From contig JAUKTV010000007.1 of NCBI GenBank assembly GCA_030549205.1, positions 372,001-436,000 of the forward strand: a DNA stretch of 64,000 bases. The letters run 5' to 3'. The position numbers were made by a program, and so were the translations under genes. Each line of letters starts with the position of its first letter. Within the stretch, counting starts at the first letter, position 1. This DNA comes from Apiosordaria backusii. Its lineage: Eukaryota > Ascomycota > Sordariomycetes > Sordariales > Lasiosphaeriaceae. This document shows, piece by piece, positions 21,201 through 33,374 of the stretch. Below the pieces are notes generated by a model. It was not told where the DNA came from, ran no database searches, and saw only the letters and a program-made list of their open reading frames with translations.

Positions 21201-22859
21201 CGCAGGTCCTTTCCTCGCTGCCTTGTCCTTCTTCTCCTGTTCTTGGCCCGGCTCCGGTACTGTTTTTGTTCGTCGACCAAAGAGCGTGAAGCGGGTCTTG
21301 AAGGCTGACACACCAGGACTAGGTGTGCGAGTTGCCCTCCCAGGTTCTGGTTTAGAGGAGGCTGCCACATCACCAAAAGTGGCAGCCCGAGGTGCCGGGG
21401 TAGCTTCTCTGGCAGGGGGCCGTCGAGAGAGATAGCTCGGCCGATCCGGGAGTGATGATGAGAGGGGGGGCCGATTTGCAGGGCTTTGGGTCAACAGAGC
21501 ACTATGTCTTCGGTCGGACAACGAGGTCGAAGATAAGTTGCTATGAACGACCGGGATAGTCTGACCCAATGACACTTGAAGGTCTAGGGTTCCATCTCGA
21601 CTCGGTCTGACGGGTGGCGTCGACCTGGGCGAAGTGACAGGCCGAGGGCGCGAATTTGATGTGGCTTTGACGGGAGAGGGCGAGGTCATCCGTGGTTGGC
21701 CAGCCTCGCGGGCGGGTTGAAATGGCGACTGGCCTTCATCTCGGCTACCGTTGGACTTGTGCGACGACTTTCGAGGTGGGGGAGTTGGGGGAAGCGACGA
21801 TAAGCCCCTGGCACTCTTCTTTTTCTTCTCCTTCCCGTCTGTTCCTGCGCGGACTGTCGAGTTGGACGAGGACGAGTTGGACAGCTCTCTCACAACTGGT
21901 AAACCCTGGGGGTCGGCGCTTACACATTCTACCTCGTTTGATATGCTTCCAGTCCTCCGGCGGGTGACAGGAGGTCTAGTCTGAACTAGGTCAGTCTGTC
22001 GGAGTCTGCCGGCGGATGGTGGTGGAATCCGCAACGGAGCCACGAGGCCGGGGGATTGGGACGAGATGGAAGTTGGTGTCGTGTCACGGCTGTAAGGGCC
22101 GGGCCCTGGGGATTCGGACCACCTGGTCGAGGGGCTGCCGCTGAAGCCGCTGACTTGGCTGCTGTTTCCCGAGAATAAAGGTGTGGGGGGAGGTAGATCA
22201 TGCGTCGCAAGTCGATGAAGCACATTATCACCGTATCTGTCCAGCTCCGGGTATATTGTTACAGGCTGGGCTGTGGTTTTGGCAATCTCGATCTGGTGAG
22301 CAATCCGGATTTCCATTGGGCTTTGTGTGAGCTCGCGATCAAGTTGTAGGCTCGCCAAGTCCGGAGAAGCCAGAGAACGCGGGTCCGAGTCAGAAGAGCT
22401 GGTCCTGGTGGAATCATCGTTGAGATCGAAACGATTGGCCGTGTCTTGCACCAGCCCTGAGCGTTTTCTCCGGAGGATATTTCGTGGTTTGGAGCTGGGG
22501 GCTGGAAGCCTGCTGCTAGTTATTGAGGTAGTCACAGTCGAGCCGCTTGCAACTGTTAATCCCAAGGTGCTAGGGCTGCCGATCGAAGCCCGGAAATGTG
22601 ACTGTTGACCAAGACGGGAAGGCTCCAGCTGGCCATCTGATGGACGTCGATGGGAGAGAGCCATTGGTAGTCGGCTAGAAGTTTTGGGTTGCGGGATGGT
22701 CCGCGACGGTTCATGACTGGCATCAGGTCCTTGTTTGGTCCTCCAACTCGGTCTCGACCCTATCTCCGCCTTTGGGGTTTCCATCTGAGCTCCTGTGCTT
22801 CTGACCCCGAGATCACCTGACCGGCCGAGAGCCTTTGGCCCTGGCCTTCTCGAAGCCAT
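18285..22859 (-). CDS. Large disordered protein with C-terminal methyltransferase-like domain
   Basis: Single open frame of 1524 residues. Roughly the first 1000 residues are Ser/Pro/Arg-rich and probably disordered (for example PPTPPPRKSSHKSNGS and repeated SP/TP/RP sites, many potential phosphosites). The region after about residue 1200 is compact. It carries SILVVDGLGNDDWSFYAAET and YPAATFFNLSP, resembling a diverged SAM-binding motif I, then FPFGAQSFTAVVFRFPAAG and EARRVLKPGGFIELSILDVD, which matches motifs II/III of class I methyltransferases. The end is RWWYTRCYE and SLKLMVCYGRVP. The glycine-rich loop is degenerate (DGLGND), so catalysis is uncertain. Substrate unknown. Single-exon structure and uninterrupted frame over 4.5 kb support a real gene. 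Extent of the start is chosen from the first ATG, with no competing upstream exon seen. Confidence 0.88.
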   Translation of the reverse strand: MASRRPGPKALGRSGDLGVRSTGAQMETPKAEIGSRPSWRTKQGPDASHEPSRTIPQPKTSSRLPMALSHRRPSDGQLEPSRLGQQSHFRASIGSPSTLGLTVASGSTVTTSITSSRLPAPSSKPRNILRRKRSGLVQDTANRFDLNDDSTRTSSSDSDPRSLASPDLASLQLDRELTQSPMEIRIAHQIEIAKTTAQPVTIYPELDRYGDNVLHRLATHDLPPPTPLFSGNSSQVSGFSGSPSTRWSESPGPGPYSRDTTPTSISSQSPGLVAPLRIPPPSAGRLRQTDLVQTRPPVTRRRTGSISNEVECVSADPQGLPVVRELSNSSSSNSTVRAGTDGKEKKKKSARGLSSLPPTPPPRKSSHKSNGSRDEGQSPFQPAREAGQPRMTSPSPVKATSNSRPRPVTSPRSTPPVRPSRDGTLDLQVSLGQTIPVVHSNLSSTSLSDRRHSALLTQSPANRPPLSSSLPDRPSYLSRRPPAREATPAPRAATFGDVAASSKPEPGRATRTPSPGVSAFKTRFTLFGRRTKTVPEPGQEQEKKDKAARKGPAAGTGHEGYGRLGHARRRSSTTLPGRVIPGTMSSQESVPGDSFLAERMAPVIIAGGEIVENRNASSELTRTESSQSISLRRPSIESRNSSQISLSSREPPRNSLWPSPIPRGVTPSPAPASRRPSASSVSEAQTLKPTLALRRSMQRLKSGEQEPPRLPKPIVTRPQVVSPSLTSLDASIMSDDSIFDPSIGLAKAKTEPAASTTSAPKKLIKRSRSPRKWNFFGRSHSQPAAEKQAEPGKPILAAVEAPPSKPVAFYTLIDSSEPEDAETPDLEEVLREAKRTETPPVQPAVSAREEKRQSTTQIPAPQTTAPSSSIAPKRTVTSPANISMMPTAPARQPERPVMPPPRQAPPRPSRLPQVGRIPKVVSARTEQLSPPSFSRPFNRRSIQASAAKPILQDADSVATGSKPPQDLTPELVQHELTEQSISNISALIYGIPRLSPVDPNRSHQEFLSFSPRKNSQCTTTSSSSSGGFFNYAEATAVVPDPNAPLVEDEIWDEYNDLLGDDTIRFSAIGGKAWPKPLRLEGSSKGNSKRIEPALESPTLSPPPLPSLVQTLRAGMEQTSSSVYTNDMAEEVRRALDTGMSICVSIPTADIIAVAAEPEKPEPAPQADNTPVQAHQTRNSSGSCSSQSSEEITPTSQVNLRVGSMTVSKWLTFGHVLFSPIRDELIPDVGSLKRPSILVVDGLGNDDWSFYAAETYPAATFFNLSPRAPLPAEPHSRNSTSSSATIPLSPPNHHQIQYLSHLDKFPFGAQSFTAVVFRFPAAGPESHYRNIISEARRVLKPGGFIELSILDVDFNNMGNRGRRAVRRLKERIHARAPDTSLGSTSDLILRLINRKGFTDVKTCRVGIPVASPATRSSRVSFGGSGVKSNNAKKDERSLPELMSEEGPVADESITSMVAKVGRWWYTRCYESAGVGNPGAGWPGSKESMWRDKGLVKECEEWGTSLKLMVCYGRVPDGNRARVASI

Positions 22860-25800
22860 TGGTACTCTATGTCGTTGAAATCAAAATAGGCCGAGCAGAC
22901 CATAATCACCTGTGGCTCATGGAACACGGCGTGAAGGTGGCGCAAAGGGAAGGGTGTCTCGGGTGGTCCCTAATACGATGGAGGCGGCAAGATCGAGAGT
23001 GGCGGAAGAGTGGCCGTGTATCGAGGGCGGCCTTTGGGGGCAACTCTGTAACTGGGCAATTATGTATACCTAACCTCAGGCGCAACCGACACTCTGGCCA
23101 ACCTCCTCGTTGACAGAGCGCCTTGGATATCAGGGCCCGCCTGGTGGTGTGGCCTTGGGGACACAGGGCGCAAAGAGCCTTGTGTTGTGTGTTGATATCA
23201 AGTATTCGCCCCTGAAGCAAAAGGGGCCAAGAGTGAAAAGATGACTAAAAATTAAAGCAGGCAAAAACCCAAGCCAGAATAGAAAAAAACGCAAAAAGTA
23301 AGGAGTCGTCTCCAGGACAGGGGGATTTCGATATATGTATATCAACAGTCGAGTAGATAGAGGGGTCGCTAGGGTAGGTAGGTAGTGTCCCGCGAGGTGT
23401 GGGTGGGTGGGTGTAAGCTCGCGGACGCGGGTGAGAGGTGGGGGCGTGAGTGAGCGGAAGCGCTGGCGCTGTCTTGGGTCTACCTTAACTCGACCTGTCC
23501 TGGTAAGGCCGTTCAACGGCTGGTCCTACACAGGTTGCCGAAGAGAGGAACCGGTGAAATAAGATGAGGACTCGGAAGTCGTAATTAATTAGGAGAGGGT
23601 GAGAGGCCCACGGCACAGTCGATCTTGGTAGCCGGCGCGTGTAAACACAGGTTAGGGGAGGAGGAAACAACAGGAAGAGAAGCTAGATGGAGGAAGGAGA
23701 CCAAGTAGCGATATTATCAGCAGGACGGTGAGGAGATACATGGGGATGGGGGTTCGGCAGAGGTGTCTGTCTAGCTATGCCAGTGAAAATCCAGGGCTTC
23801 CTGGACCCTGTTGGACAAGATGGATGGAGTACCATGGAGAGTCAGTTCGATGTACACTTGTACCTCGAGCTATCTTTGACCTGAGTGGCGTAGACGCCCT
23901 CGTCCAGACCTGCATGCGACCCCGACGAAGGATGTCGGCAAAGTCATGTGGGTTCGTTCTAAATGGACATGGCCGACAAATGGCAGGATTGGGCAGAAAG
24001 AAAATGCAGGATGGATTATTGAGAGCGCTCAATTACCAGTCCTCGTGCTGAGTCACCAGGGACCGTAGCATGCAACTGCAGGCCCGTTGAGAAATGGGTC
24101 GAGGCAGCCCGGCTCTGACGAAGCAATGCATTTGCATGGCGAGAAAAAGAGAACCTAGGTAGAGTTGTGGAGTCGCCGGGCCGGGGCAGGGCGGGAGAGG
24201 CTCCACTAAAGACAGCCCTCGTTCACCTGAAGACTGCAGGTCGCTGGGCAGACTTCGCCGCGATGCGCGCAAGACAGCCCCGGAAGCTGCATGACCCTAA
24301 ATGCCCTATGAGCGTCTGAAAGGCAGATTTTTCAGTACCATTGGGCAGCAGACCCCCGATACCCCAGCGACCAATTCTCCAACTTCCCCTCGCATATCCT
24401 CTGCAGACCAACGTGTTCTTTGCCATCTCATGACTGTTCCTGGAGAGAAGCGAGGAGCAGAATCCTGCAAGTAATATAGCGATCGCGGACGCTCTTAATG
24501 CTCTCAAGGCCCAGGATCAGGTTGAAATCCCCACAGAAACCAGGCGACAAGAGTTGCAAAGGCGGCTGGAGACAGGAAACCGTTCGCCGCTGTCGGTCTC
24601 GAGCGGCGCGAACGGGACAAGCGGGAGTTGAGCGGCGTGAGTGGCTGCTGTGGTGGACTTGCGGGGTGCTGTCTACGGTTCGCCGTTCGGTCTATGATTT
24701 CGGATAATTTCCGTCGCTAGGGTGTAGTTCAACAGACTGAGGTTCAACTTGTAACCTAAGTCGTTGACGGCCAGCAAGGTACCCAACAAACTGGCCGCCG
24801 TCCCAAGACATCAAACTGGGGCTACCCGACACCTGACGCTGTGTTCATCCGAAAGTGCCTGTCAGTCAGTGTCAGCTTAGCGAATCGGTGCTCTTGATAC
24901 CCATCAAAACCCAAGCTCTTGCGGATCAACATTCTGGGCCGTCAAAATTCCCAAAAGTAGCTGTTGTGCTCACTTTCTGTAAGACAACCTCCAATGGAGC
25001 TACCTCAGTCCAGACCCCGCATCACCCATGGCGTCGATCACCGGGGCCCTGGACAGCGCTCCACCCACGAGGAAGACGCCACTCATCCCCCCGACTTCAC
25101 GACATCACGTCTCCTGTAGTCAACCGCCATTGCAACACAGATGGGCACGATGGGGGAACACAGCATCTGCCAAAAGGGTGTGTTCCAGAAGACACAATCA
25201 ATGGATACGAAAAAGATGGTTGTCTTCCCGGTCCGTAAACCACCCAACCGAGACGCCATCGTTTGGCCAGCCGCCGTGCACGTGCATCTCCATTCGTCCC
25301 CCGAACAGTGGTCGCCCCGCTGTTCCTCCTGATTGGCCAAAATACCACCTTTTTCAACCAATGGAATTTGCCAGTTCATGATTTTCCTGTCTGGACCTTT
25401 TTCGACCTCCAGCCAAACACGCTCACTCGTCCATCAAGAGAAAAAACTCTTTTTCGACTCCTGTTCGAAGTGGAGTTTCACTTGGAACAAAACCCTCAAA
25501 CTATTAACTGATGGAGATACCACTCGGCCGTTCTTGTGGATTTCGAAAATGACATGTCCACTGTGATGTCTCAACTCGGACATACAAGCCCTCTACGGGA
25601 TGGTATGCGACGACGCACAAGATCTCTCATTTTTTCTCTCCTGTATGAGCGGGGTTATCACTTACAACTAGTCGTGATATCTGTGATAGTTGTGATCAGT
25701 TGAATTAACAATATCGGCAGTCGCATTCGGGTTGAGAACGGCACAGCCTCCGCGGTCCGTCAAATTCCCGGAGCCGCACTCCCTCAGACCAAGTTCACCG

Positions 25801-28800
25801 ACTCACGGCACCGCTGTTTGACCATGGAAGCTGGTGCTCTCTACACGTGGAAATCTGTCAATTGTCAGTGAACACAGAGTGCCTCGTCGATCGATGCAAG
25901 GTCCCGCTGTCCGTCTGCCAAGTGAAAATAGTGATAGTTGATGGTTCCTGCACAACGAATGCACGATATCACCGGGAATCAGGATACGTACGGGAGCCTG
26001 CCAAGCACGCTTAACAGCGTTGCCCAAACCACAATCGGTAAAGCCGGACAGAAAAGCAGTAACAAGCAAGACACCAACGCACGACTGCATGAGAGCTTCT
26101 GCAGGACCGACACAACTTGGGACCTGTTGAACCAGCCAAGTTCGTGGCTGGTGGCAAGGGCATCTCGTCTGTGCGCTGCCGAGGCCGTTGGTTTTTTCCA
26201 TGTTGCGTCCGGCAATCTGCACTCCGCCACAAGCCCCAAGTTGCCCCAGTTGCGAGGACCATCGCGTCCCCCGACCCTGATAGTAACCGGATTGTCGAAG
26301 ACAAGAGGAGGTGAAGGCTGGTGACGTGTTCATTGAGAGTCGCTATCCATGTCCTTGTCTTTGGCTGCCTCCGTGTCCTAGTTACTGTTGAGAGGCAACA
26401 AGAGGGCACTCTGGAGATGTACGCTCGAGCAGACACGCAACTCTTACGACGACAGCATGGCAAAAACTGATGATATGCTTCATATCAGAACTAACAAGCC
26501 GGTTCTAGCCACAGATGTGCGGTTGATAGGAGTGTCTTTGGAACATGCCGAATGGCATCATCGTCGTATCCCTGCTCGTTCTTTGGTCAGTGGCACCCGC
26601 CAAGGATAGTGCCGACAGGGGCTTATCCCAGGTCGACAGGGGTCTTGACAGCCTCATTGGCGGGGTGAACCTGCATCGATAAGATCTGCATCTTCTTCAG
26701 GAGTCCTCTTCAGTAACGTGATCTCGAGATGGTGTGAAGCTATCACCGACTTGTTCAACTTCCAAACTCGGTTTCCCTCAGGATTCAGTGCTGCTGCAGA
26801 GCATAGCATTGGCGCAGCGAGCTGCATACTGTTGGTCTCTTCATGCGACCAATGCTACCGGGCAACGCGGTCTGCTCCTATCAACTCATGATCCTTCTCG
26901 CTTCCAAAACCTGATCAACGAGTCGGCTGCCGTCGTTGGCATAGCCAGATACCGACTGCTTGGGATGAAGCATCCAACAGCAAAACCCAGGATTGCATCT
27001 GGCGCGTCGAGTCTTCGCCAGCCACAACGAGCAACCCGGAACGTCATGTGCTTTCTGACGCCAGTAATATGACCAGCGAGTCTTCTTCGGCAAGCCAGTC
27101 ATCAATGCCATGCTTTCCATACTTCAGACAATCCACCGATCTGCGCGAGTTCAGCTGAGCAGGCCCATCATCCTCTCCCTCTTGATGAGTTGTCAAAAAG
27201 ACAGTCACTGTAGCAGAGCCAGCAAGATATCAGCAGAAATCCTGACTGGCATTCTCACGTGGGCTGATTCGGATCTAGTAATCCTACCTTCAAGCAAACA
27301 CCTCCTCTTTGCTTGTCTGTGCCGCCGCGCTTAATTCTCCCCTCCACACAAGACTTAGCGGTGTCTTGCCCGATGACAGACCGCCGGCCGGTGGATGTCT
27401 CACCCCTCAAGGCCAGCCTAGCGGTCCTTACCTTGCCCATTTTACCATGGTCTCCCCCGCTAGGAAAAGAAACGGCCTGGTCTTGACCTTGGTGGGAACC
27501 GGAGGCTGGTTAGCTGACCGATTTCCTGGGACTTGGACAGTTCTGGCGTTCTCAATGGCCAGCCTCAAGCGGCGCGGGCTGTTTTCTCCTTTTCGATGCT
27601 TCCCCGCAATGTTGAATTCGGACGGGTCAGCCCCTCCCCGTACCATACTCGTACTCCATCGGCCGTCGGAATAAACCCCTTGTTTATACCTCTTTTTGAC
27701 TATAGCGATTGTCCACAACGTGCGCTAGGGAAAATGGTGCCCGTGCCGTCCCTTTTGTGAGGTTTCTCTTCTTGGTTGTGAGCGGCCGCTGTGCCGCCGG
27801 CTAGCTTCGGGGCCGGCTGGGGTGATAAGTAGGATGGAAGTTAAAACTGTGGTTTAAGGGAGTGGCCTGCTTGATAAGAAACATCCATCAGCCAACCAGG
27901 AGAACAGCCCGTCGACGTCAAAGTATTTATTAGGCCATCCATTCAACGCTCAGAAGCATGGCTTTGTAAAAGGCTTATCGATACTCGGTCATCGAGGGAC
28001 TTTCTGTACTCCATCGGGAATCGGACTGAGGCTGCTTCTCGCGGGGGTACAGGACGAACTGGCTGCCAAATCGGGGGCTCTCATTACTTCTTTTGGACTT
28101 CTTCAGGGGCAAAAGGGGGATGATATCATTCATAGGTTTTGTCTGGTATCGACAATTGGCCGTTCAACTGTGAGAGATATTACAATCTCTGTCTCAAGTG
28201 AGAAGTGGCTGTTACTCAACTCCAGCCTTACCCCTATCTCAGTCCGTCTTTTCAAGCATTGATGGCGTCTGGTAAAAAAGCCCAGTTGCTTTGTGTTGTT
28301 GACTGCTTCCCTCTCACCAATTATTCAGTCAGCAATGGCTGCCTCAGTCACCCGCCCCCATTTCCCACCTATTACAACTACACTTAAGGTTCGCACTGTT
28401 CACAGTTAAACCATGTAGCTCAAGCCTGAAAGCTTATGATGACAAAGACTCTGCATGCCATCTTACCGCATCATATTCAGCCCCTATTACCTCCTAGGTA
28501 TACCACTACCTATATTGCCTTGAACAATCATCTCACCATGTCCCTATTCCCACAATGACCCATCTCTAAATCACCTACCTACCTTCTCTTCACAATAAAC
28601 CTCTGATATGCACCCTGCTTACCCCTGACAAGCTGACCCCCAAGCTCCAGTCACAACCCACAAGATGCAACACCACGGCAAAATGATGATGATATTACAG
28701 ATGATGACGTGCATAACGGAACGACCCTAGTCTCAAAGCCCTGAACCGAATCGGCGGGTTTCGAAGCTAGAGACAGTTCAGGTTATATCCTGAATTTTCT

Positions 28801-30987
28801 TGACATTTTTCTCATGCAAGTCGTTCTTTTCATGCAAGTCATCTCATCTTCATTCGCAAGTGCGAGCAGGACAGCAAAAGTCCGATATGCAAGCTAAGAT
28901 TGGGATGGCTGGTTGGGAACGTCCTTGCAAAGACAGTGAGGGATGGGGGTATGAGGATACCGAAAGGAATAGAAGAGATGACCTGTATAGAGAGGGGACT
29001 AATGGTAAGGCGATGAAAGTGAGAGGAGAGACGGGGTCAAGAAGCGGGATGGAGGCTGACATGAATCGGCACTTCGCGATGAGAGGGCATGTGTGATGAT
29101 TTGGACAGAAGCAGACATGCTTGGAATAAAGGTCATGTTGACGTTCACCTTGAAGTTCTGTATCTCTACTGAGGAAAAGAACCGATCTTCACTGCCCTTG
29201 CAAATTTAAAAACACAAGACATTAAAGTCCTTTCAAGGGGAACTCTTTTGGCGAGTCAAGGCTAGGTAGGTAAGCACAGCATGATCAAGAAGCTATCGTA
29301 TTGTCATCAAGTCAGGCGGGTGAAAGTCCTTCCATTGATGTAAATTAATTCATTCAAGTCAAAGGTGTGTGTAACAAAACTCATGTTTCCCAATCCCAAC
29401 TCATGGTCTCTATCAACCTGTACCTATAATGAACCTCTTTACTCACACACTGACAAAAAACCTGTTATTCTATTCTTCTATGCCTTACCCTCCCCGCCTT
29501 CTTGATCGAAAATTGCAGCCGGGCCATTCATTACCCGGTTGACAGAAATCTCAATTTGGCACATTGCCACCGGCCGGCCGACGGCTAGACCAACCAGTGA
29601 GGTCTTTTCAGTAAAAAGAGCGAGAAAGGGACAGAAATCGGTGGAGCCTTCCTTTGTTGGTTACAGTTCTGGTGATGGGGTGGTGGTGGTGAGGTGAGGT
29701 AATATGGGAGAGGTTGAGGTCGAGGTCAAACTTCCCGGCAAGGAGAGAAACCCCAAGATGATTTACCGGCTCCATAGTTGTAGATATATTGTCTAATCTC
29801 TGATCTCCTTGTGATAGTACAATGAATAGAGAAGCTAGGCTACCATCTTGTTAGGATAGAGTAAGGGCAGAGGTCATGTCAGGATGTAGATGGCTGTGGT
29901 AAGAGCGAGATGATAGCAGGGCCAGATCGAAATAGGGGTTGGGACAAAATGGGGGTTAGGAGGGAACAGAGGTCAGGAGGAAACAGAGGTTAGGAGGGAA
30001 CAGAGGTCAGGAGGAAACAGAGGACAGGAGGAAACAGAGGTCAGGAGGAAACAGAGGGCAGGAGGAAACAGAGGTCAGGAGGAAATAGAGGTCAGGAAGA
30101 AACATGAGCCGGAGAAAAACAGAGGTCAGGGTCGACAGAGCTTGGAACAAATCAGAGGTCATAGCAAAACATGGAAAGGTTAGGGTACCTAGGATAGAGG
30201 TTACGGCGTATGAGATATATCTGGAGTTGTTATCCAAATGTAAAACAATGGTATCAACTAAAGGACTAGACTTTTAAAGAAAACCGCTCGGAAAGAATCC
30301 AATCTTAAGAATGCTTCAAGTTACACATGGTCGGTAAGCTACTGTGCAGTCTATGAACAGCGTTAGGGCTATGTTGCCTCCAGATATCGGCTGTGACGGG
30401 GACAAGGGCAAAGCCCTGAGTGTGTGTACCTCTGCGATCATGCCTTCTTCACAGTTGCCTCCAAGTTCTCAAAATGTACCGATACAGAGAAGATCAATGT
30501 CAAAAGTACCGTTACCTGTCCGTCGGTGATCCTCACCAGTCGATTCACTTCACTCAGGGAGTTGGTCAAGCATAGTACAAAGATAAAAGGTTTTTAGTGA
30601 ACTCAACAGTCTTGATATAACTGATCACGGCAGCATTACTTATCGCAGTTTGTTGATTCATACTCAACATTTCATTCTTCTGCCTGAGGGTATGGGAAAT
30701 CTCGCAACAACACAAATATGATACACACAACAGGGGGCCAAGTCAAAAAGCATCTTGAATTTTCGCTTCCTTCTTTTTATGAAAGAGAGAGACACCACCC
30801 CTCTTCCTTCCCATCCCAGTCCCTTTCTTCCCAGTGATTGTATGTAAAGTCTTGATGTTCCCCCTCCTTCCACCGAACCCAACAAGAGTAATGAAAACCA
30901 GCAAAAAAAAAGTCATTCCGCTACCCATTTGATGACAAAGTCGCAAAAAAAGGCGAGAAAACCAAGTCGAAAAACAAGAAAGCCCCT
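22860..30987. other. 8.1-kb gene-free region
   Basis: No recognisable protein in any frame; the open frames are short, overlap on both strands and lack conserved motifs. The first several hundred bases are probably promoter and 5' UTR of the methyltransferase-like gene. Composition is not strongly AT-rich, so it does not look like a heavily RIP-mutated transposon. A 17-bp minisatellite lies at 29952-30131. The stretch is long for this window, so an unannotated long non-coding RNA, a fast-evolving small gene or a large regulatory region are open possibilities. Confidence 0.5.
29952..30131 (+). repeat. 17-bp minisatellite, about 10.5 copies
   Basis: Ten consecutive 17-bp units with consensus GAGGTCAGGAGGAAACA, plus a partial eleventh. 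Alternate units carry matching variants (TTAGGAGGGAACA versus TCAGGAGGAAACA), a sign of stepwise amplification. The period is not a multiple of three, so it is not a coding repeat. Related GAGGTCA words also occur just outside. Confidence 0.95.
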
Positions 30988-32165
30988 TTAAGCAAAGCGC
31001 TTCGCCCTCGCCTCCCTCTTGGCCTTCTCCGCCGGATCCTCCACCCGCTGTGGCTGAGGCTTCCCACTACCACCAGCACCACCGCTCGCCTTCTGCACAT
31101 TCCCATTGCGCTGTTGCTGGTTGTTATTGCGACCACCGCCTGGACCTCCGCGACGACCGCCCCGTTGCTGCTGGTTGCGGTTGTTGTTGGCGTTCCGGGC
31201 ATTGTTGGGTGGTTGTTGCTGCTGACGCTTGTTGGCACGCTCTCCATCGGCTGTCTTTGGCTTGCTGTCATCGTCCTTCGCATCACGACCGCGCTTGCGA
31301 GGGCCACGCTCGGGGAGGGCACTGTCCAAGGCGGAGATCTGGTCATTAGCCACTCCGAACTTGGCAGCGCGGGCCGCGGCTTTGGCTTCTTCCGAATCCT
31401 CGTCGAGCACGATACCAAAGCGGGCGGCGCGAGCAGCGCGCTTCTCAGCTTCGGTTTGCGCATTGGTGGCGGCTAGGTTCTGTGTGAAAAGGGGCGCGGC
31501 TGGGGCAGCTGGCTCCTCTGTGGTCTCGACTGGCTTGTCACCCTCTTCGGCAGTCGCAGCAGGAGCTGGCTCATCGGCCTTGGTCTCGGTGGCTGGCACA
31601 TCCTCTGTCTTCTTCTCCTCTGGCTTGTCTTGGGTAGCGGGAGCATCGGCCTTCTTGGCCTCATCAGCGCTGCCATTCTTGATGGGAGGGAAGTCGTCAT
31701 CATCGTAGTCGATTTCATCCTCTGCGGCAGCTGGCTTGGTGTCTAACCAAAGATCGATATCGAGGTTAGCGATGTCGAACATGATGAACAGAAGGAGGGC
31801 TTCGAGATTTGGGATGCGACGGAACGGAAAGTGATGCGATCAAGAGTGATAACGCGCGCTCGCAGCCAATAAGTGCGGTGGTCCCTTGCGCAAGTTCGAA
31901 AGAGAAATCTTGATGCGCAAAGACGAACGAGGTTCTCATGGAGGAAAATCCATCACAGGGTAGGAGTCGCAGTCGCAATCGCAATCGCAGGGAGGAGAGT
32001 GGTGGTTGGCTTACCGGCCTTAGGCTCCGCAGTTTCCGGGGCCTTCTGCTTGTCGTTCTCCTGGAGGCGGGCAATGAGGTCGGCCTTGTTACCGGTCAAC
32101 GGAAGGCCGCGCTCCTGGAGAACCTTCTTCAACTCGGGGACCTTCATGCTGTTGTAGTCGACCAT
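30988..32165 (-). CDS. THO1: Tho1/SARNP-like SAP-domain RNA-binding protein
   Basis: Yeast Tho1 and human SARNP/CIP29 bind nascent RNA and the TREX mRNA-export machinery; same role inferred in the nucleus. Exon 1 is 32165..32015 and exon 2 is 31742..30988, giving about 301 residues. Exon 1 encodes the SAP helix-loop-helix (DYNSMKVPELKKVLQERGLP then TGNKADLIARLQEND). Exon 2 has an acidic Ala/Glu/Pro-rich linker (EDEIDYDDDD), two copies of an RAARFG-type motif (KRAARAARFGI and AAARAAKFGV), as in SARNP and Tho1 C-termini, and an N/Q- and RGG-rich tail (RGGRRGGPGGG). The 272-nt intron has a CTAAC branch site before TTGGTTAG. Part of the intron reads in frame into exon 2 from its own ATG (31782). 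Confidence 0.9.
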
Positions 32166-33374
32166 TGCAAACAGGGAGCAGCAAGCAGCTGCTGGTGGCG
32201 CAAGTAGAAATTGGTATGTAAAATTGATAATTGATTGAGTGTCAATGCTTGATTGCAGTACTTGAGACCGGGAGATGAAAGGACGCTGGTGCGGGTTCTT
32301 GGTGATTGTCGCAAAGGGAGAGGTTCGATGGCGGTGATGAAGTTCACTGGGGGGCTCAGAGGCTGCTGTCGCGCGAAACGCGTCGCTCCAGGTTCTGCGC
32401 TGCTAGCTCTGTCGACAGGGGCCCGTGGCTAATTGTCGGCAAGTGCGTCAATAGGTGGGTCGCCGCCTTGGCATTCACGATGCTATTCAGAGGAGTACAA
32501 TGGTATTCTTCCTATTGTAGTGTATGAGTTAAAATGGACAATCATCTATTGTTTAGGGGGTATGTCTAATTCCCAACAGTAAAGCAGGAGTCTCCATTTT
32601 CCAATACCCTCCACCATCATCCTCGTTTGCAAGCCATGATATCGCAAAATCCATCGCCAAGCTGCCGACAGGGGTTAGGGTTCTATGTAGGCACAGCTTC
32701 TCCAAGAGGCATCAAAAGTAACTGACGTCATCAACAAACTGCCCAAAGATACAACCAAGACCACTCTAACGGTCTCAAGCGGATATGATGTACATAGCAA
32801 ATACTCGGTGTCAATTCTCTCCCGATAAAAATAGGAAACTTCTAACCCCTCCCAACAGAGAGAGCCTGTCAATAACAATAACAAAGCCCCTTTCAAACTG
32901 AAACTGGAAACAAAACAAAAACACTTTATGCCTTTTGCCCTTTGCCCATCCCTATGCGCCTATCTCGAAAAATCCGGATGCAGAAGGCCTCATCCACCAA
33001 AAGCCCCAATCCTTGCCCCTTTCCCAAACTTGCATATGGCATGCTTATGCTCCGGGTATTGCCTGTAGTGAATAACGCAGGAAGTGATGGTGAAACAAAA
33101 GAAACAAGGAACCCGCCTCCGCCCATTCTCTACAAGTCGACCGTTGTCTGGGTATCTTGACTTCGATGTTTCAAAGTCAGTGGTGATACTGACCCCCTTA
33201 AAACCGTTGTTTGTGTAGCCAAAAAGAAAAAGAAAAAGAAAAGAAGCCTTCAACCCGCAAGGTTGATGGTATTTCGTGGATGTGATGTGTGATGTAATGT
33301 AATGCAGTGTTACGACAACAAAGCGCAGCCTGTCTGTGCGCCCTCACCAACTCTTTCTTTCCACCGCCCAGATA
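32166..33374. other. Intergenic: Tho1 promoter and Ssh4-like gene 3' flank
   Basis: 1.2 kb between two minus-strand genes. Nothing coding or structural recognised. Confidence 0.6.
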
